Shown one piece after another: positions 1-8,015 of a stretch of 64,000 nucleotides of DNA. The notes under the pieces were generated by a model that worked only from the letters and a program-made list of their open reading frames with translations, did not search any database and was not told the origin of the DNA. The stretch is from Arthrobacter sp. B0490 (lineage in GTDB: Bacteria > Actinomycetota > Actinomycetes > Actinomycetales > Micrococcaceae): positions 1 through 64,000 of the forward strand of contig NZ_PJIR01000002.1 in NCBI RefSeq assembly GCF_002929355.1. The letters are read 5' to 3'. Position numbers and translations under genes: made by a program. Position 1 is the stretch's first letter. Each line of letters begins with the position of its first letter.

Positions 1-95
1 CCACCCCCATCAACGGCACCATCGACCGCATCGCCTTCACCAACGCCATACCCGCCCAGGGCGGAGACCTCCTCCTCACCATCACCCCGGCCTGA
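1..95 (+). CDS. 3' end of an unidentified gene
   Basis: Only the last 30 codons are in the window, read in the third frame and ending in TGA at 93-95. The visible tail ends in GGDLLLTITPA. A Gly-Asp-Leu-Leu-x-x-Ile-x-Pro ending can occur in biotinyl/lipoyl carrier-like barrels and also in sulfatase C-termini, but 30 residues are not enough to decide. No function is assigned. Confidence 0.5.
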   Translation, partial: TPINGTIDRIAFTNAIPAQGGDLLLTITPA

Positions 96-134
96 GGCCC
101 CGCGCTCCGGAACGGCACACCGACCGACCGCGGC

Positions 135-140
135 TACACT
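135..140 (+). promoter_or_regulatory. -10 box of mtr, leaderless start
   Basis: TACACT ends 7 nt before the GTG start and no Shine-Dalgarno precedes the gene. This predicts a transcript beginning at or next to the start codon. Confidence 0.6.
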
Positions 141-147
141 GCGGGAT

Positions 148-1551
148 GTGACCCACTACGACCTCGCGATCATCGGCTCCGGCTCCGGCAACACGCTCAT
201 CTCACCCGAGTGGGACGACCGGAAGGTGGTCCTCGTCGAGGGCGGCACGTTCGGCGGGACGTGCCTCAATGTGGGATGCATCCCCACGAAGATGTTCGTG
301 CACCCGGCGGGCCTCGCCTCGGCGGTCGGGGAGGCGTCCCGCCTCGGCGTGGACCTGTCCCTGGACGGGGTGCGCTGGAGGGACATCCGGGACCGGATCT
401 TCACCCGGATCGACGCGATCTCGGCAGGTGGGAGAGCCTACCGCGCGGACGAGCTCGAGAACGTCACGCTGATCGAGGAGCACGTGCGACTCACGGGGGA
501 GAAGTCGTTCCGCACCGCCTCGGGGGACGAGGTCACCGCCGACCAGTTGGTGATCGCCACCGGGTCGCGGGCCGTCCAGCCCCGGATCCCCGGCATCTCC
601 CTGCCGCAGGTGCACACGTCCGACACCATCATGCGGCTCGACGATCTCCCGGAACGGCTGCTGATCATCGGTGGCGGCTACATCGCGGCCGAGTTCGCCC
701 ATGTGTTCGGGGCCTTCGGCGCCCGGGTGACCATCGCCGTCCGCTCCGGGGGCATGCTGCGCGACCTCGACGAGACCGTCTCGGAGGCATTCACCGAGCA
801 GGCCGCACGCCAGTGGGACCTCCGGCTGGACACCGACGTCACGCGGATCTCCGCCAACGACGACGGCAGCGTCAGCGCCCGCCTGGACGGGCCGGCAGGA
901 GCGGTCGACCTCGACGTCGACGCCGTACTCGTCGCCGTCGGGCGCACGGCGAACTCCGACACCCTGGGTGCGGGGGAGGCAGGCCTCGACCTCCACGACG
1001 ACGGCCGGCTCGTCGTCGACGGGTACCAGCGCGTGCTGCGCGGCGGGCAGCCCGTGGCCGGCCTCTGGTCCCTGGGGGACGTGAGCAGCGACTACCAGCT
1101 GAAGCACGTGGCGAACCACGAGGCGAAGATCGTCGCGCACAACCTGCTGCACCCCGGAGCGCTCCGCGCGAGCGACCACCGGTTCGTGCCCGCTGCGGTG
1201 TTCTCGCACCCGCAGGCCGCGTCGGTAGGGATGACGGAGGAGCAGGCGCTCAGCCACGCGGACGCCAGCGGGATGCCGATCGTGACGGCGATCCAGCACT
1301 ACGGCTCGACGGCGTACGGGTGGGCCATGGAGGACACGCAGGGGTTCGTGAAGCTCATCGCCGAGCAGGAGACGGGGCGCATCCTCGGCGCACACATCCT
1401 CGGCCATGAGGCGTCGATGATCATCCAGCCGATCGTCCAGGCCATGTCCTTCGGCCTCGACGCCCAGACCATGGCCCGCGGGCAGTACTGGATCCATCCG
1501 GCACTGACAGAAGTGGTCGAGAACGCGCTGCTCAGCCTCAAGACGGGCTAG
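148..1551 (+). CDS. mtr: mycothione reductase
   Basis: NADPH-dependent flavoprotein disulfide reductase that reduces mycothiol disulfide, the actinobacterial counterpart of glutathione reductase; cytosolic homodimer. The 467 residues carry an N-terminal FAD-binding GSGSGN (about 10-15), the redox-active disulfide GTCLNVGCIPTK (Cys39 and Cys44), a second Rossmann motif GGGYIAAEFAHVFG for NADPH, and the C-terminal dimerisation domain with the catalytic His-Glu pair (His450, Glu455 in HPALTEVVE). The CLNVGCIPTKMF context separates mycothione reductase from lipoamide dehydrogenase and mercuric reductase. The start is GTG, preceded by a -10 box and no ribosome site. It converges on the acyl-CoA synthetase gene with a shared terminator hairpin. 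Confidence 0.93.
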   Translation: MTHYDLAIIGSGSGNTLISPEWDDRKVVLVEGGTFGGTCLNVGCIPTKMFVHPAGLASAVGEASRLGVDLSLDGVRWRDIRDRIFTRIDAISAGGRAYRADELENVTLIEEHVRLTGEKSFRTASGDEVTADQLVIATGSRAVQPRIPGISLPQVHTSDTIMRLDDLPERLLIIGGGYIAAEFAHVFGAFGARVTIAVRSGGMLRDLDETVSEAFTEQAARQWDLRLDTDVTRISANDDGSVSARLDGPAGAVDLDVDAVLVAVGRTANSDTLGAGEAGLDLHDDGRLVVDGYQRVLRGGQPVAGLWSLGDVSSDYQLKHVANHEAKIVAHNLLHPGALRASDHRFVPAAVFSHPQAASVGMTEEQALSHADASGMPIVTAIQHYGSTAYGWAMEDTQGFVKLIAEQETGRILGAHILGHEASMIIQPIVQAMSFGLDAQTMARGQYWIHPALTEVVENALLSLKTG

Positions 1552-1553
1552 CC

Positions 1554-1581
1554 CCCGGCCCCGGGACGGTCCGGGGCCGGG
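1554..1581. terminator. bidirectional terminator hairpin
   Basis: Perfect 11-bp GC-rich stem (left arm 1554-1564, right arm 1571-1581) with a 6-nt loop, placed between the convergent stops of mtr and the acyl-CoA synthetase gene. There is no T-run. Confidence 0.6.
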
Positions 1582-1589
1582 ACGGACGC

Positions 1590-3398
1590 CTAGACCTTGG
1601 CGGACGAGTAGATGGACTCGACGACGTCCGCGTAGTCCTTCAGGACCTGGGTGCGCTTGATCTTGAGGGACGGCGTCAGGTGCCCGGTGGTCTCCGTGAA
1701 ATCGGTGGGGACGACCCTGAACACCTTGATGGCCTCCGCGCGGGACACGGTCGTGTTGGCGCTGTCCACGAGGTCCTGGATCTCGGCGAGCACCTCCGGG
1801 AGTTCCGCGGCCTCGGCCATGGTGGTGCCGGCAGGGAGGTGGTGCCGGTCGAGCCACCCCGGCAGGGCCTCCTCGTCGAGCGTGATGAGTGCCGAGATGA
1901 AGGGGCGCTGATCGCCGAGGACGACGCACTGCGAGACCAGCGCGTTCGAGCGGATGACGTCCTCGAGCAGTGCCGGGATGACGTTCTTCCCGCTGGCCGT
2001 CACGATGATCTCCTTCTTGCGGCCCGTGATGCGCAGGAAGCCGTCGTCGTCCAGTTCGCCGATGTCGCCCGTGCGGAACCAGCCGTCCACGAAGGCGTCC
2101 CCGGTGAGGTCGGGGCGGTCGAAGTAGCCCTTCATGACGCAGACGCCGCGGGCGAGGATCTCGCCGTCGTCCGCGATCTTCACCGCGTTGCCCGGGAGCG
2201 GGGCGCCCACGGTGCCGATCTTGATCCGCTTGGGGGTGTTGACCGTGATGGGCGCGGTCGTCTCGGTGAGGCCGTAGCCCTCGAGCACCATGAGCCCGAT
2301 GCCGTGGAAGAAGTGGCCGAGCCGGTCCCCGAGGGGGGCGCCGCCCGAGACGGCATGCTGCACGCGGCCGCCCATCGCGGTGCGGATCTTGCCGTAGAGC
2401 AGCCGGTCGAAGACGGCGTGCTTCACCCTGAGGCCCAGCGGGATCTTCCCCGCCTGCTCGGCCTTCGACCAGGCGATGGCGACGTCCGCGCCCGCATGGA
2501 AGATCTTGCCCTTCCCGCCGTCCTCGGCCTTGAGCATCGAGTTGTTGTAGACCTTCTCGAAGACGCGGGGCACCGCGAGGATGAAGGTCGGCTTGTAGCT
2601 CTGCAGGTCGGGCAGGAGGTTCTTCACGTCGGGGGTGTGGGCCACCGTGGCGCCGGCGGCGACGCACAGCACCGAGATGAACCGTGCGAAGACGTGCGCG
2701 AGTGGCAGGAACATGATCGTCTGGCCGCCCTCCCGGGCCACCTCCGGCAGGGCCGCCGCGGCGTTCTCGGACAGTTCGACGAAGTTGCCGTGCGTCAGTT
2801 CGCACCCCTTCGGCTTGCCCGTGGTGCCGGAGGTGTAGATGATCGTCGCGACGTCGTCGAGGCCGGCGTACGCGCGGCGGTTGGAGAGGGTCTGCTCGTC
2901 GGTGCCGACGCCAGCCGTCCGGAGCGTGTCGAGTCCGTCGCCGTCGAACTGCCACACGTGCTGCAGGCCGGTGATGCCCTCCAGCGCCACGGCCTCGCGG
3001 ACCACGTCCTCGTGCCGGGCGGATTCGACGAACACCCCGACGGCGCCCGAGTCGCTGAGGATCCAGGCGACCTGGGCGGGGGAGGACGTCTCGTACACCG
3101 GGACGGAGACGGCACCGGCGAACCAGATGGCGAAATCCGCGAGGGACCACTCGTAGCGTGTGCGGGCCATGATGGCCACGCGGTCCCCGGCCTGCACACC
3201 GGAACTGATCAGGCCCTTCGCGACGTCCTCGACCTGGCGCCGGAACTCCGTCGCCGAGATGTCCTCCCACTCACCCGCTGCGCCCTTCACGGCGAACAGT
3301 GCGGGATTCGACGGCTTCGCCGCCTGCCGCACCACGAGGTCGGTCGTATTGGTCTGGCGGGGGACGTCCACGAGGACGGGAACGCTGATGTCGCGCAC
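1590..3398 (-). CDS. long-chain fatty-acid-CoA ligase (FadD15-like)
   Basis: ATP-dependent acyl-CoA synthetase that activates long-chain fatty acids through an acyl-adenylate. It belongs to the AMP-binding superfamily, and at 602 residues it matches FadD15-type enzymes of about 600. Motifs: the P-loop-like YTSGTTGKPKG, the A5 motif GYGLTETTAP, the TGD of the ATP-ribose site and the C-terminal hinge GRKKEIIVTASGKN with its catalytic lysine region. The start chosen is GTG at 3398-3396, preceded by AAGGAG with a 6-nt spacer. The open frame continues 79 codons upstream, but without conserved sequence. It is divergent from the ROK kinase gene across a palindromic operator. FadD15 also sits close to the aroG/pknL region in M. 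tuberculosis. Confidence 0.92.
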   Translation of the reverse strand: MRDISVPVLVDVPRQTNTTDLVVRQAAKPSNPALFAVKGAAGEWEDISATEFRRQVEDVAKGLISSGVQAGDRVAIMARTRYEWSLADFAIWFAGAVSVPVYETSSPAQVAWILSDSGAVGVFVESARHEDVVREAVALEGITGLQHVWQFDGDGLDTLRTAGVGTDEQTLSNRRAYAGLDDVATIIYTSGTTGKPKGCELTHGNFVELSENAAAALPEVAREGGQTIMFLPLAHVFARFISVLCVAAGATVAHTPDVKNLLPDLQSYKPTFILAVPRVFEKVYNNSMLKAEDGGKGKIFHAGADVAIAWSKAEQAGKIPLGLRVKHAVFDRLLYGKIRTAMGGRVQHAVSGGAPLGDRLGHFFHGIGLMVLEGYGLTETTAPITVNTPKRIKIGTVGAPLPGNAVKIADDGEILARGVCVMKGYFDRPDLTGDAFVDGWFRTGDIGELDDDGFLRITGRKKEIIVTASGKNVIPALLEDVIRSNALVSQCVVLGDQRPFISALITLDEEALPGWLDRHHLPAGTTMAEAAELPEVLAEIQDLVDSANTTVSRAEAIKVFRVVPTDFTETTGHLTPSLKIKRTQVLKDYADVVESIYSSAKV

Positions 3399-3461
3399 GA
3401 TAGCTCCTTCGATATCACCTCGGCCGTGAGGTCGTTTCAGCCTATCGGTTCGGGCGGCCGA

Positions 3462-3477
3462 ATTACTGTCCAGTAAT
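3462..3477. promoter_or_regulatory. palindromic operator ATTACTG-tc-CAGTAAT
   Basis: Perfect 7-bp inverted repeat with a 2-nt centre in the divergent intergenic region. On the minus strand a -10-like TAGGCT (3444-3439) lies 17 nt downstream of the repeat, so the palindrome would occupy the -35 region of the acyl-CoA synthetase promoter. The size and symmetry fit a TetR-type repressor site; this is an inference. Confidence 0.5.
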
Positions 3478-3535
3478 GTACGAATCGGTAACGGCGGCGC
3501 TCCGGCGCGCCCCGACAGGACCGAGGAGCGACCGC

Positions 3536-4621
3536 ATGCCCATTCTTCCCGACCCGCCCGCGCCGCGTGCGCGACGCCCGCGGGCCGAGGCCTGGCCTGC
3601 GGGCCGTGGCACCGCGCCGGCCACGCGTACGGCACGCGGCACCTTCGCCAACCCGGCCCGGCGCGGCCTCTCGGTGGGCGTCGACATCGGTGGCACGAAG
3701 GTGGCCGCGGGCGTCGTCGACGTCCGCGGGAGGATCCTCGCCGAGGCGCGCAGGGCGACGCCCGGCCAGGACCCGCGCGCCGTGGAAGCGGTCATCACCG
3801 AGCTCGTCCAGGAGCTGTCCCGGGAGTTCAGGATCCGTTCGGTCGGTATCGGCGCCGCGGGATGGATGGACCTCTCGAACAGCACGGTGCTCTTCAGCCC
3901 GCACCTGGCCTGGCGCAACGAGCCGCTGCGGAGGAACCTCGAGAAGCTGCTCCGCCGACGCGTGACCGTGGTCAACGACGCCGACGCCGCCGCGTGGGCC
4001 GAGTGGCGCTTCGGCGCGGGGCGCGGGGAGTCCCGCCTGGTCTGCGTCACCCTCGGCACGGGCATCGGCGGCGCCATGATCATGAGCGGTCGGGTGGAGC
4101 GCGGGCGGCACGGCGTCGCGGGCGAGTTCGGGCACCAGATCATCGTCCCGCAGGGGCATCGGTGCGAGTGCGGGAACCGCGGCTGCTGGGAGCAGTACGC
4201 CTCCGGGAACGCGCTGGGACGTGAGGCACGCGAGCTCGCCGCCGCGAACTCCCCGGTGGCCAGGGCCATCCTCGACGCAGCCCCGGGGGACGGCACCGGA
4301 ATCACCGGTGCGCTCGTGACGCGTCTCGCGATGGACGGCGACCCGGCGTCCCGGGAGCTGGTCGACGACGTCGGGCAGTGGTTGGGGCTGGGGCTCGCGA
4401 ACCTGGCCGCGGCGCTCGACCCCGGGACGTTCGTGATCGGCGGAGGACTCAGCGCGGCGGACGAGCTCCTGCTCGAGCCTGCACGACGCGCGTTCGCACG
4501 CAACCTCACCGGCCGTGGCTTCCGGCCCGCGGCGCGCATCGAACGCGCAGCCCTGGGGCCCGAGGCGGGACTCATCGGGGCGGCCGACCTGTCGCGACTG
4601 CTCTCGCGCAGCGGCACCTGA
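3536..4621 (+). CDS. ROK-family sugar kinase/regulator, glucokinase-like
   Basis: 361-residue ROK-family protein, probably phosphorylating glucose or an N-acetyl-sugar with ATP. Motifs: N-terminal phosphate-binding DIGGTKVAAGVVD, GIGAAGWMD, VNDADAAAWAE (catalytic Asp), the glycine-rich TLGTGIGGAMI, and the ROK zinc signature HRCECGNRGCWEQYASG with its Cys-x-Cys-x4-Cys ligands. No helix-turn-helix precedes the kinase fold, so it is an enzyme rather than a NagC/Mlc-type repressor. The first 40 residues or so are Pro/Arg/Ala-rich and poorly conserved. The start is ATG 3536 with GAGGAG 7 nt upstream; an ATG 60 nt earlier has no ribosome site. The exact sugar cannot be read from the sequence. Confidence 0.85.
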   Translation: MPILPDPPAPRARRPRAEAWPAGRGTAPATRTARGTFANPARRGLSVGVDIGGTKVAAGVVDVRGRILAEARRATPGQDPRAVEAVITELVQELSREFRIRSVGIGAAGWMDLSNSTVLFSPHLAWRNEPLRRNLEKLLRRRVTVVNDADAAAWAEWRFGAGRGESRLVCVTLGTGIGGAMIMSGRVERGRHGVAGEFGHQIIVPQGHRCECGNRGCWEQYASGNALGREARELAAANSPVARAILDAAPGDGTGITGALVTRLAMDGDPASRELVDDVGQWLGLGLANLAAALDPGTFVIGGGLSAADELLLEPARRAFARNLTGRGFRPAARIERAALGPEAGLIGAADLSRLLSRSGT

Positions 4622-4646
4622 GGAACCCGGCAGGCCCACGGTTCCT
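4621..4646 (+). terminator. weak hairpin after the ROK gene
   Basis: AGGAACC (4621-4627) pairs with GGTTCCT (4640-4646) around a 12-nt loop immediately after the stop codon. It has no T-run, so its strength is doubtful. Confidence 0.3.
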
Positions 4647-4647
4647 G

Positions 4648-4709
4648 GACCTCGGCGCCGTCGTCCCCCCGAAGGCCGGCGGCCCCTAGACCTCGGCGCC
4701 GTCGTCCCC
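4648..4709. repeat. 21-bp direct repeat at a gene 3' end
   Basis: The 21 bp at 4648-4668 recur exactly at 4689-4709, 41 bp apart. The right copy encodes, on the minus strand, the last seven residues (GDDGAEV) of the neighbouring membrane protein. The left copy lies beyond its stop codon and in a different frame. Confidence 0.8.
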
Positions 4710-5231
4710 GATGTCCCGGTGCTTGGGCAGCTTGGTGACGAGGTAGCCGGCGCCCGCGAGGAACAGGGCGAGGACACCGAGCGTGGCGGCCAGGGGTGCG
4801 TCCCTCCAGAACATCGCGAACAGGAGCAGCGTGATCGGTCCGCCCGCGGCACCGATCCACGCGAGGACCGTCAGGGGGTCGCCGGAGCCGAGGGGCGGGG
4901 GCTCCTCCGGGACGAAGCCCTCGTCCTCCTCGGGCTCCTCCGGCGCGGCGTAGTCACGGGGCCCGGTGGTACGGAACGGCTGGTCGCGGAAGATCGCGTC
5001 GGCGCGTTCACGGTCCGTCGGTCCCTCGCCGCCGGTGCTCCGGTGCTCCGGTGCATCGGGCCGGGCCCGGCCGTCGGTCGGGAACCCGGGGGTCCCGGCG
5101 GGCGGGATCTCGGGGGCGTGCCCGGCGAGATCGGACGACGGGCCCGCGGAGGTCCCCTCCAGGCGCGCGACGAGGTCCTGCCAGACGGCGTCATCGGTGG
5201 ATTCGTTCGGTTCCTGACCTCGGGGGCCCAT
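4686..5231 (-). CDS. conserved hypothetical membrane protein
   Basis: 181 residues of unknown function. The N-terminal 110 or so residues are hydrophilic, rich in Pro, Glu and Asp, and probably disordered, starting with MGPRGQEPNESTDDAVW. Two hydrophobic segments follow at about 117-138 (ends in LLLFAMFW) and 143-165 (LGVLALFLAGAGYLV), then a short charged tail KLPKHRDIGDDGAEV. It is therefore probably a small two-helix inner-membrane protein with a long cytoplasmic N-terminus. It is convergent with the ROK gene and divergent from the acyltransferase gene. No family is recognised. Confidence 0.65.
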   Translation of the reverse strand: MGPRGQEPNESTDDAVWQDLVARLEGTSAGPSSDLAGHAPEIPPAGTPGFPTDGRARPDAPEHRSTGGEGPTDRERADAIFRDQPFRTTGPRDYAAPEEPEEDEGFVPEEPPPLGSGDPLTVLAWIGAAGGPITLLLFAMFWRDAPLAATLGVLALFLAGAGYLVTKLPKHRDIGDDGAEV

Positions 5232-5594
5232 ACTTTGCTACCTGCTGTCGCGTGCTGCGGCCCGGTCCGGAGGATCTCCGCCCGGCTTCCGGGGAATCGG
5301 AGGGCGTGCTCGTACAATCGTGGACACCGTGCGCCGCCACGTCAACCGGGTCCCAGCGTGTCGGTGGCCCCTCGGTGCACCCTCGGTGGCCCCTCGGTGC
5401 CGCCTGAGCGCCCCTCGACTCCGCACGGAGCCGGGCTCCGGAGGCGGATTCCGGCCGCAGCCCGGACCCCGTGCGGCACCTGCACGCCCGAAGGACGGGC
5501 GGTCCGTGGCGCCGACGCCCTTAGAGTAGGCTTCCACATGAAAAAGCGGGCGGCATGCCGAATGCCGCGCCGTCCATGCAGGGAGGCTGGCAGC
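5232..5594. other. 363-bp intergenic region with promoter-like boxes and a tandem repeat
   Basis: This region separates two divergent genes. It holds a good -10 hexamer TACAAT (5313-5318, plus strand) about 280 nt before the acyltransferase start, a second TAGAGT box near 5523, four copies of an 11-bp repeat at 5361-5404, and a perfect 7-bp hairpin GCGGCAT/ATGCCGC at 5550-5568 just before the ribosome site. No convincing gene lies in it; a 69-codon open frame here is Arg/Pro-rich and looks non-coding. A long 5' leader or a small RNA is possible. Confidence 0.45.
5361..5404. repeat. 4 x 11-bp tandem repeat
   Basis: Four head-to-tail copies of an 11-mer beginning TCGGTG and ending CC. Copies 1 and 3 are identical (TCGGTGGCCCC); copies 2 and 4 differ at two or three positions. 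Confidence 0.85.
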
Positions 5595-6470
5595 GTGTTC
5601 TATTGGGTGATGAAGCGGATCATCGTCGGTCCGATCCTCAACCTCCTGTTCAGGCCCTGGGTCAAGGGACTCGACAACGTCCCCTCGTCGGGACCGGCGG
5701 TGATCGTCAGCAACCATCTGTCCTTCTCCGACTCGATCTTCCTGCCGATCGTCGTGCCCCGGACCGTCGTCTTCCTCGCCAAATCGGAGTACTTCACGGG
5801 GAAGGGCGTCAAGGGCAGGCTGACGGCCCTCTTCTTCCGCCTCTCGAACCAGCTGCCCATGGACCGCTCGGGTGGTGCGGCGTCGTCGTCCTCCCTCACC
5901 GCGGGCATGGACATCCTCAACGAGGGAGGCGTCCTCGGGATCTACCCCGAGGGGACGCGCAGCCCCGACGGGCGGCTGTACCGCGGCAAGACGGGCGTCG
6001 CGAAGCTGGTTCTCGCCACGGGCGTGCCCGTGATCCCCGTGGCGATGATCGGGACGGACAAGGTCCAGCCCATCGGCCGGCGCATCCCCAACATCCGCCG
6101 CGTCGGCATCATCATCGGCGAACCGCTGGACTTCAGCCGGTACGAAGGGCTCGAGGACGACCGCTTCGTCCAGCGTTCGGTCACCGACGAGATCATGTAC
6201 GAACTGATGCGCCTGTCGGGGCAGGAGTACGTGGACGCGTACGCGAGCACGGTCAAGGAGCGGCTCGCCGCTGAGAAGGCTGCAGGGCGGAAGACGCCGA
6301 AGCCCGGAGCCGATACCCGCCGGGCCGCGGTCAGGATCTCCACGGAAGCAGGCAACCCGGCGCCGGGTACGGTCACGGAGATCGGCCGTGCCTCCACGGA
6401 CAGGGGTCCCTCGGCCGGCGACTTGACGAGCGCCCCGGAGGACAGGCACACGCAGCCCGACGCGGGCTGA
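5595..6470 (+). CDS. 1-acyl-sn-glycerol-3-phosphate acyltransferase (PlsC family)
   Basis: Membrane-associated acyltransferase that probably adds the second acyl chain to lysophosphatidic acid in phospholipid synthesis. The 291 residues contain all four family blocks: NHLSFSDS (His41-x4-Asp46, catalytic), the MDRSGG region (about 89-94), YPEGTRSPDG (Glu119-Gly-Thr, glycerol-phosphate binding) and VPVIPVAMIG. The C-terminal 75 residues are low-complexity and unconserved. The start is GTG 5595 with GGGAGG 8 nt upstream; an in-frame ATG at 5538 lacks a ribosome site. M. tuberculosis has a PlsC-like gene (Rv2182c) in the equivalent place near aroG. Confidence 0.9.
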   Translation: MFYWVMKRIIVGPILNLLFRPWVKGLDNVPSSGPAVIVSNHLSFSDSIFLPIVVPRTVVFLAKSEYFTGKGVKGRLTALFFRLSNQLPMDRSGGAASSSSLTAGMDILNEGGVLGIYPEGTRSPDGRLYRGKTGVAKLVLATGVPVIPVAMIGTDKVQPIGRRIPNIRRVGIIIGEPLDFSRYEGLEDDRFVQRSVTDEIMYELMRLSGQEYVDAYASTVKERLAAEKAAGRKTPKPGADTRRAAVRISTEAGNPAPGTVTEIGRASTDRGPSAGDLTSAPEDRHTQPDAG

Positions 6471-6553
6471 TCCCCGCCGCGGGCCGCCGGACTGTATGAC
6501 ACGGCGGGAGTTCGCGATGACGGGCCGAGTCGGGCCGGAGGAGGCCCAGCCAG

Positions 6554-6559
6554 TAGAAT
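6554..6559 (+). promoter_or_regulatory. -10 box of the DAHP synthase gene, leaderless start
   Basis: TAGAAT ends exactly 6 nt before the GTG start and there is no Shine-Dalgarno, so transcription should begin at or next to the start codon. Confidence 0.7.
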
Positions 6560-6565
6560 CGTCGG

Positions 6566-7948
6566 GTGACCGATTCACTAGCTCCCGTCCTCCCGCGTAC
6601 CGCGGAACCCGCCACATCCAGCACCGCCGGCCTCGACGCCTGGCGTTCGATGACGGCAGTACAGCAGCCCTCGTGGCAGGATCCCGGAGTCTATTCGGCC
6701 TCGGTCAAGGAACTGTCCACCCTTCCGCCGCTGGTGTTCGCAGGGGAGGTGGACGTGCTGCGCGAGCGGCTCGCGGCCGCGGCCCAGGGCAAGGCCTTCC
6801 TCCTGCAGGGCGGCGACTGCGCGGAGACGTTCGACGGCGCGACCGCCGACAAGATCAGCGCCCGGGTGCGGACCATCCTGCAGATGGCCGTCGTCCTGAC
6901 GTACGGAGCCTCGTTGCCCGTCATCAAGATGGGCCGCATGGCCGGCCAGTTCGCCAAGCCGCGCTCCTCCAACGACGAGACGCGCGACGGCATCACCCTT
7001 CCCGCGTACCGCGGGGACATGGTGAACGGCTACGACTTCACACCCGAGAGCCGCGGACACGACGCCTCACGCATGGTGAAGGCCTACCACACGTCCGCGT
7101 CGACGCTGAACCTCATCCGGGCCTTCACGCAGGGCGGCTTCGCGGACCTGCGCCTGGTGCACCACTGGAACAAGGGCTTCATGGCCAACCCCGCGCACTC
7201 GCGGTACGAGTCGCTGGCCCGCGAGATCGACCGGGCCGTCCGCTTCATGGACGCCTGCGGCGCCGACTTCGAGGCGCTCAAGCGCGTCGAGTTCTTCGCC
7301 AGCCATGAGGCACTGCTCCTCGACTACGAGCGTGCGCTGACGCGCATCGATTCGCGGACGTCCCTGCCGTACGACACCTCGGCGCACTTCCTGTGGATCG
7401 GTGAGCGGACCCGCGACATCGACGGCGCGCACGTGGACTTCCTGTCCCGGGTGCGGAATCCGATCGGTGTGAAGCTTGGCCCCTCGACGTCCGCCGACGA
7501 CGCCCTGGCGCTCATCGACAAGCTCGATCCCAACCGCGAACCCGGCCGGCTCACGTTCATCACCCGGATGGGTGCGCAGAACATCCGGGAGAAGTTGCCG
7601 GCCCTCGTGGAGCGCGTCACGGCATCGGGAGCGAAGGTCCTCTGGGTCACCGACCCCATGCACGGCAACACGGTGACGTCCCCGAACGGGTACAAGACAC
7701 GCAACTTCGACGACGTCATCGACGAGGTGCGCGGGTTCTTCGAGGTCCACAACGCCCTGGGCACCTTCCCCGGCGGGCTGCATGTCGAGATGACGGGCGA
7801 CGACGTCGCCGAGTGCCTCGGCGGCGCCGACCCGGTCGATCAGGACGCCTTCCTGGAACGCTACGAGTCGGTGTGCGATCCCCGCCTGAACCACATGCAG
7901 TCCCTCGAGATGGCCTTCCTCGTCGCCGGAGCGCTCTCGAAGAGCTGA
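6566..7948 (+). CDS. aroG: class II 3-deoxy-7-phosphoheptulonate synthase
   Basis: Condenses phosphoenolpyruvate and erythrose 4-phosphate into DAHP, the first committed step of the shikimate pathway to Phe, Tyr and Trp. The 460-residue protein is the class II (plant-like) type. Visible signatures are LLQGGDCAETF with the metal-binding Cys85, KMGRMAGQFAKPRSS, ESRGHDASRM, SHEALLLDYE, LWIGERTR and WVTDPMHGNT. Length and motif order match Rv2178c. Feedback inhibition by aromatic amino acids is known for the family, but no attenuator is visible upstream because the transcript appears leaderless. It converges on the PASTA kinase gene, as in the mycobacterial aroG-pknL neighbourhood. Confidence 0.95.
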   Translation: MTDSLAPVLPRTAEPATSSTAGLDAWRSMTAVQQPSWQDPGVYSASVKELSTLPPLVFAGEVDVLRERLAAAAQGKAFLLQGGDCAETFDGATADKISARVRTILQMAVVLTYGASLPVIKMGRMAGQFAKPRSSNDETRDGITLPAYRGDMVNGYDFTPESRGHDASRMVKAYHTSASTLNLIRAFTQGGFADLRLVHHWNKGFMANPAHSRYESLAREIDRAVRFMDACGADFEALKRVEFFASHEALLLDYERALTRIDSRTSLPYDTSAHFLWIGERTRDIDGAHVDFLSRVRNPIGVKLGPSTSADDALALIDKLDPNREPGRLTFITRMGAQNIREKLPALVERVTASGAKVLWVTDPMHGNTVTSPNGYKTRNFDDVIDEVRGFFEVHNALGTFPGGLHVEMTGDDVAECLGGADPVDQDAFLERYESVCDPRLNHMQSLEMAFLVAGALSKS

Positions 7949-7966
7949 CCCGCCCGGGGTCGGACG

Positions 7967-7996
7967 GGGAGGGTGGTCACCGTCGGCCGCCCTCCC
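7967..7996. terminator. possible terminator between convergent genes
   Basis: GGGAGGG (7967-7973) pairs with CCCTCCC (7990-7996) around a 16-nt loop, between the DAHP synthase and kinase stops. No T-run. Confidence 0.35.
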
Positions 7997-8015
7997 GGTC
8001 GCTGTGGCCGGACGG

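Noticed and set aside
202..3270. 1022-codon minus-strand frame across mtr and the acyl-CoA synthetase gene
   Set aside because: Shadow frame spanning two well-supported genes and a terminator; no protein-like features.
5320..5529. 69-codon gene or leader peptide before the PlsC gene
   Set aside because: No ribosome site; the product is Arg/Pro-rich and is generated partly by the 11-bp repeats.
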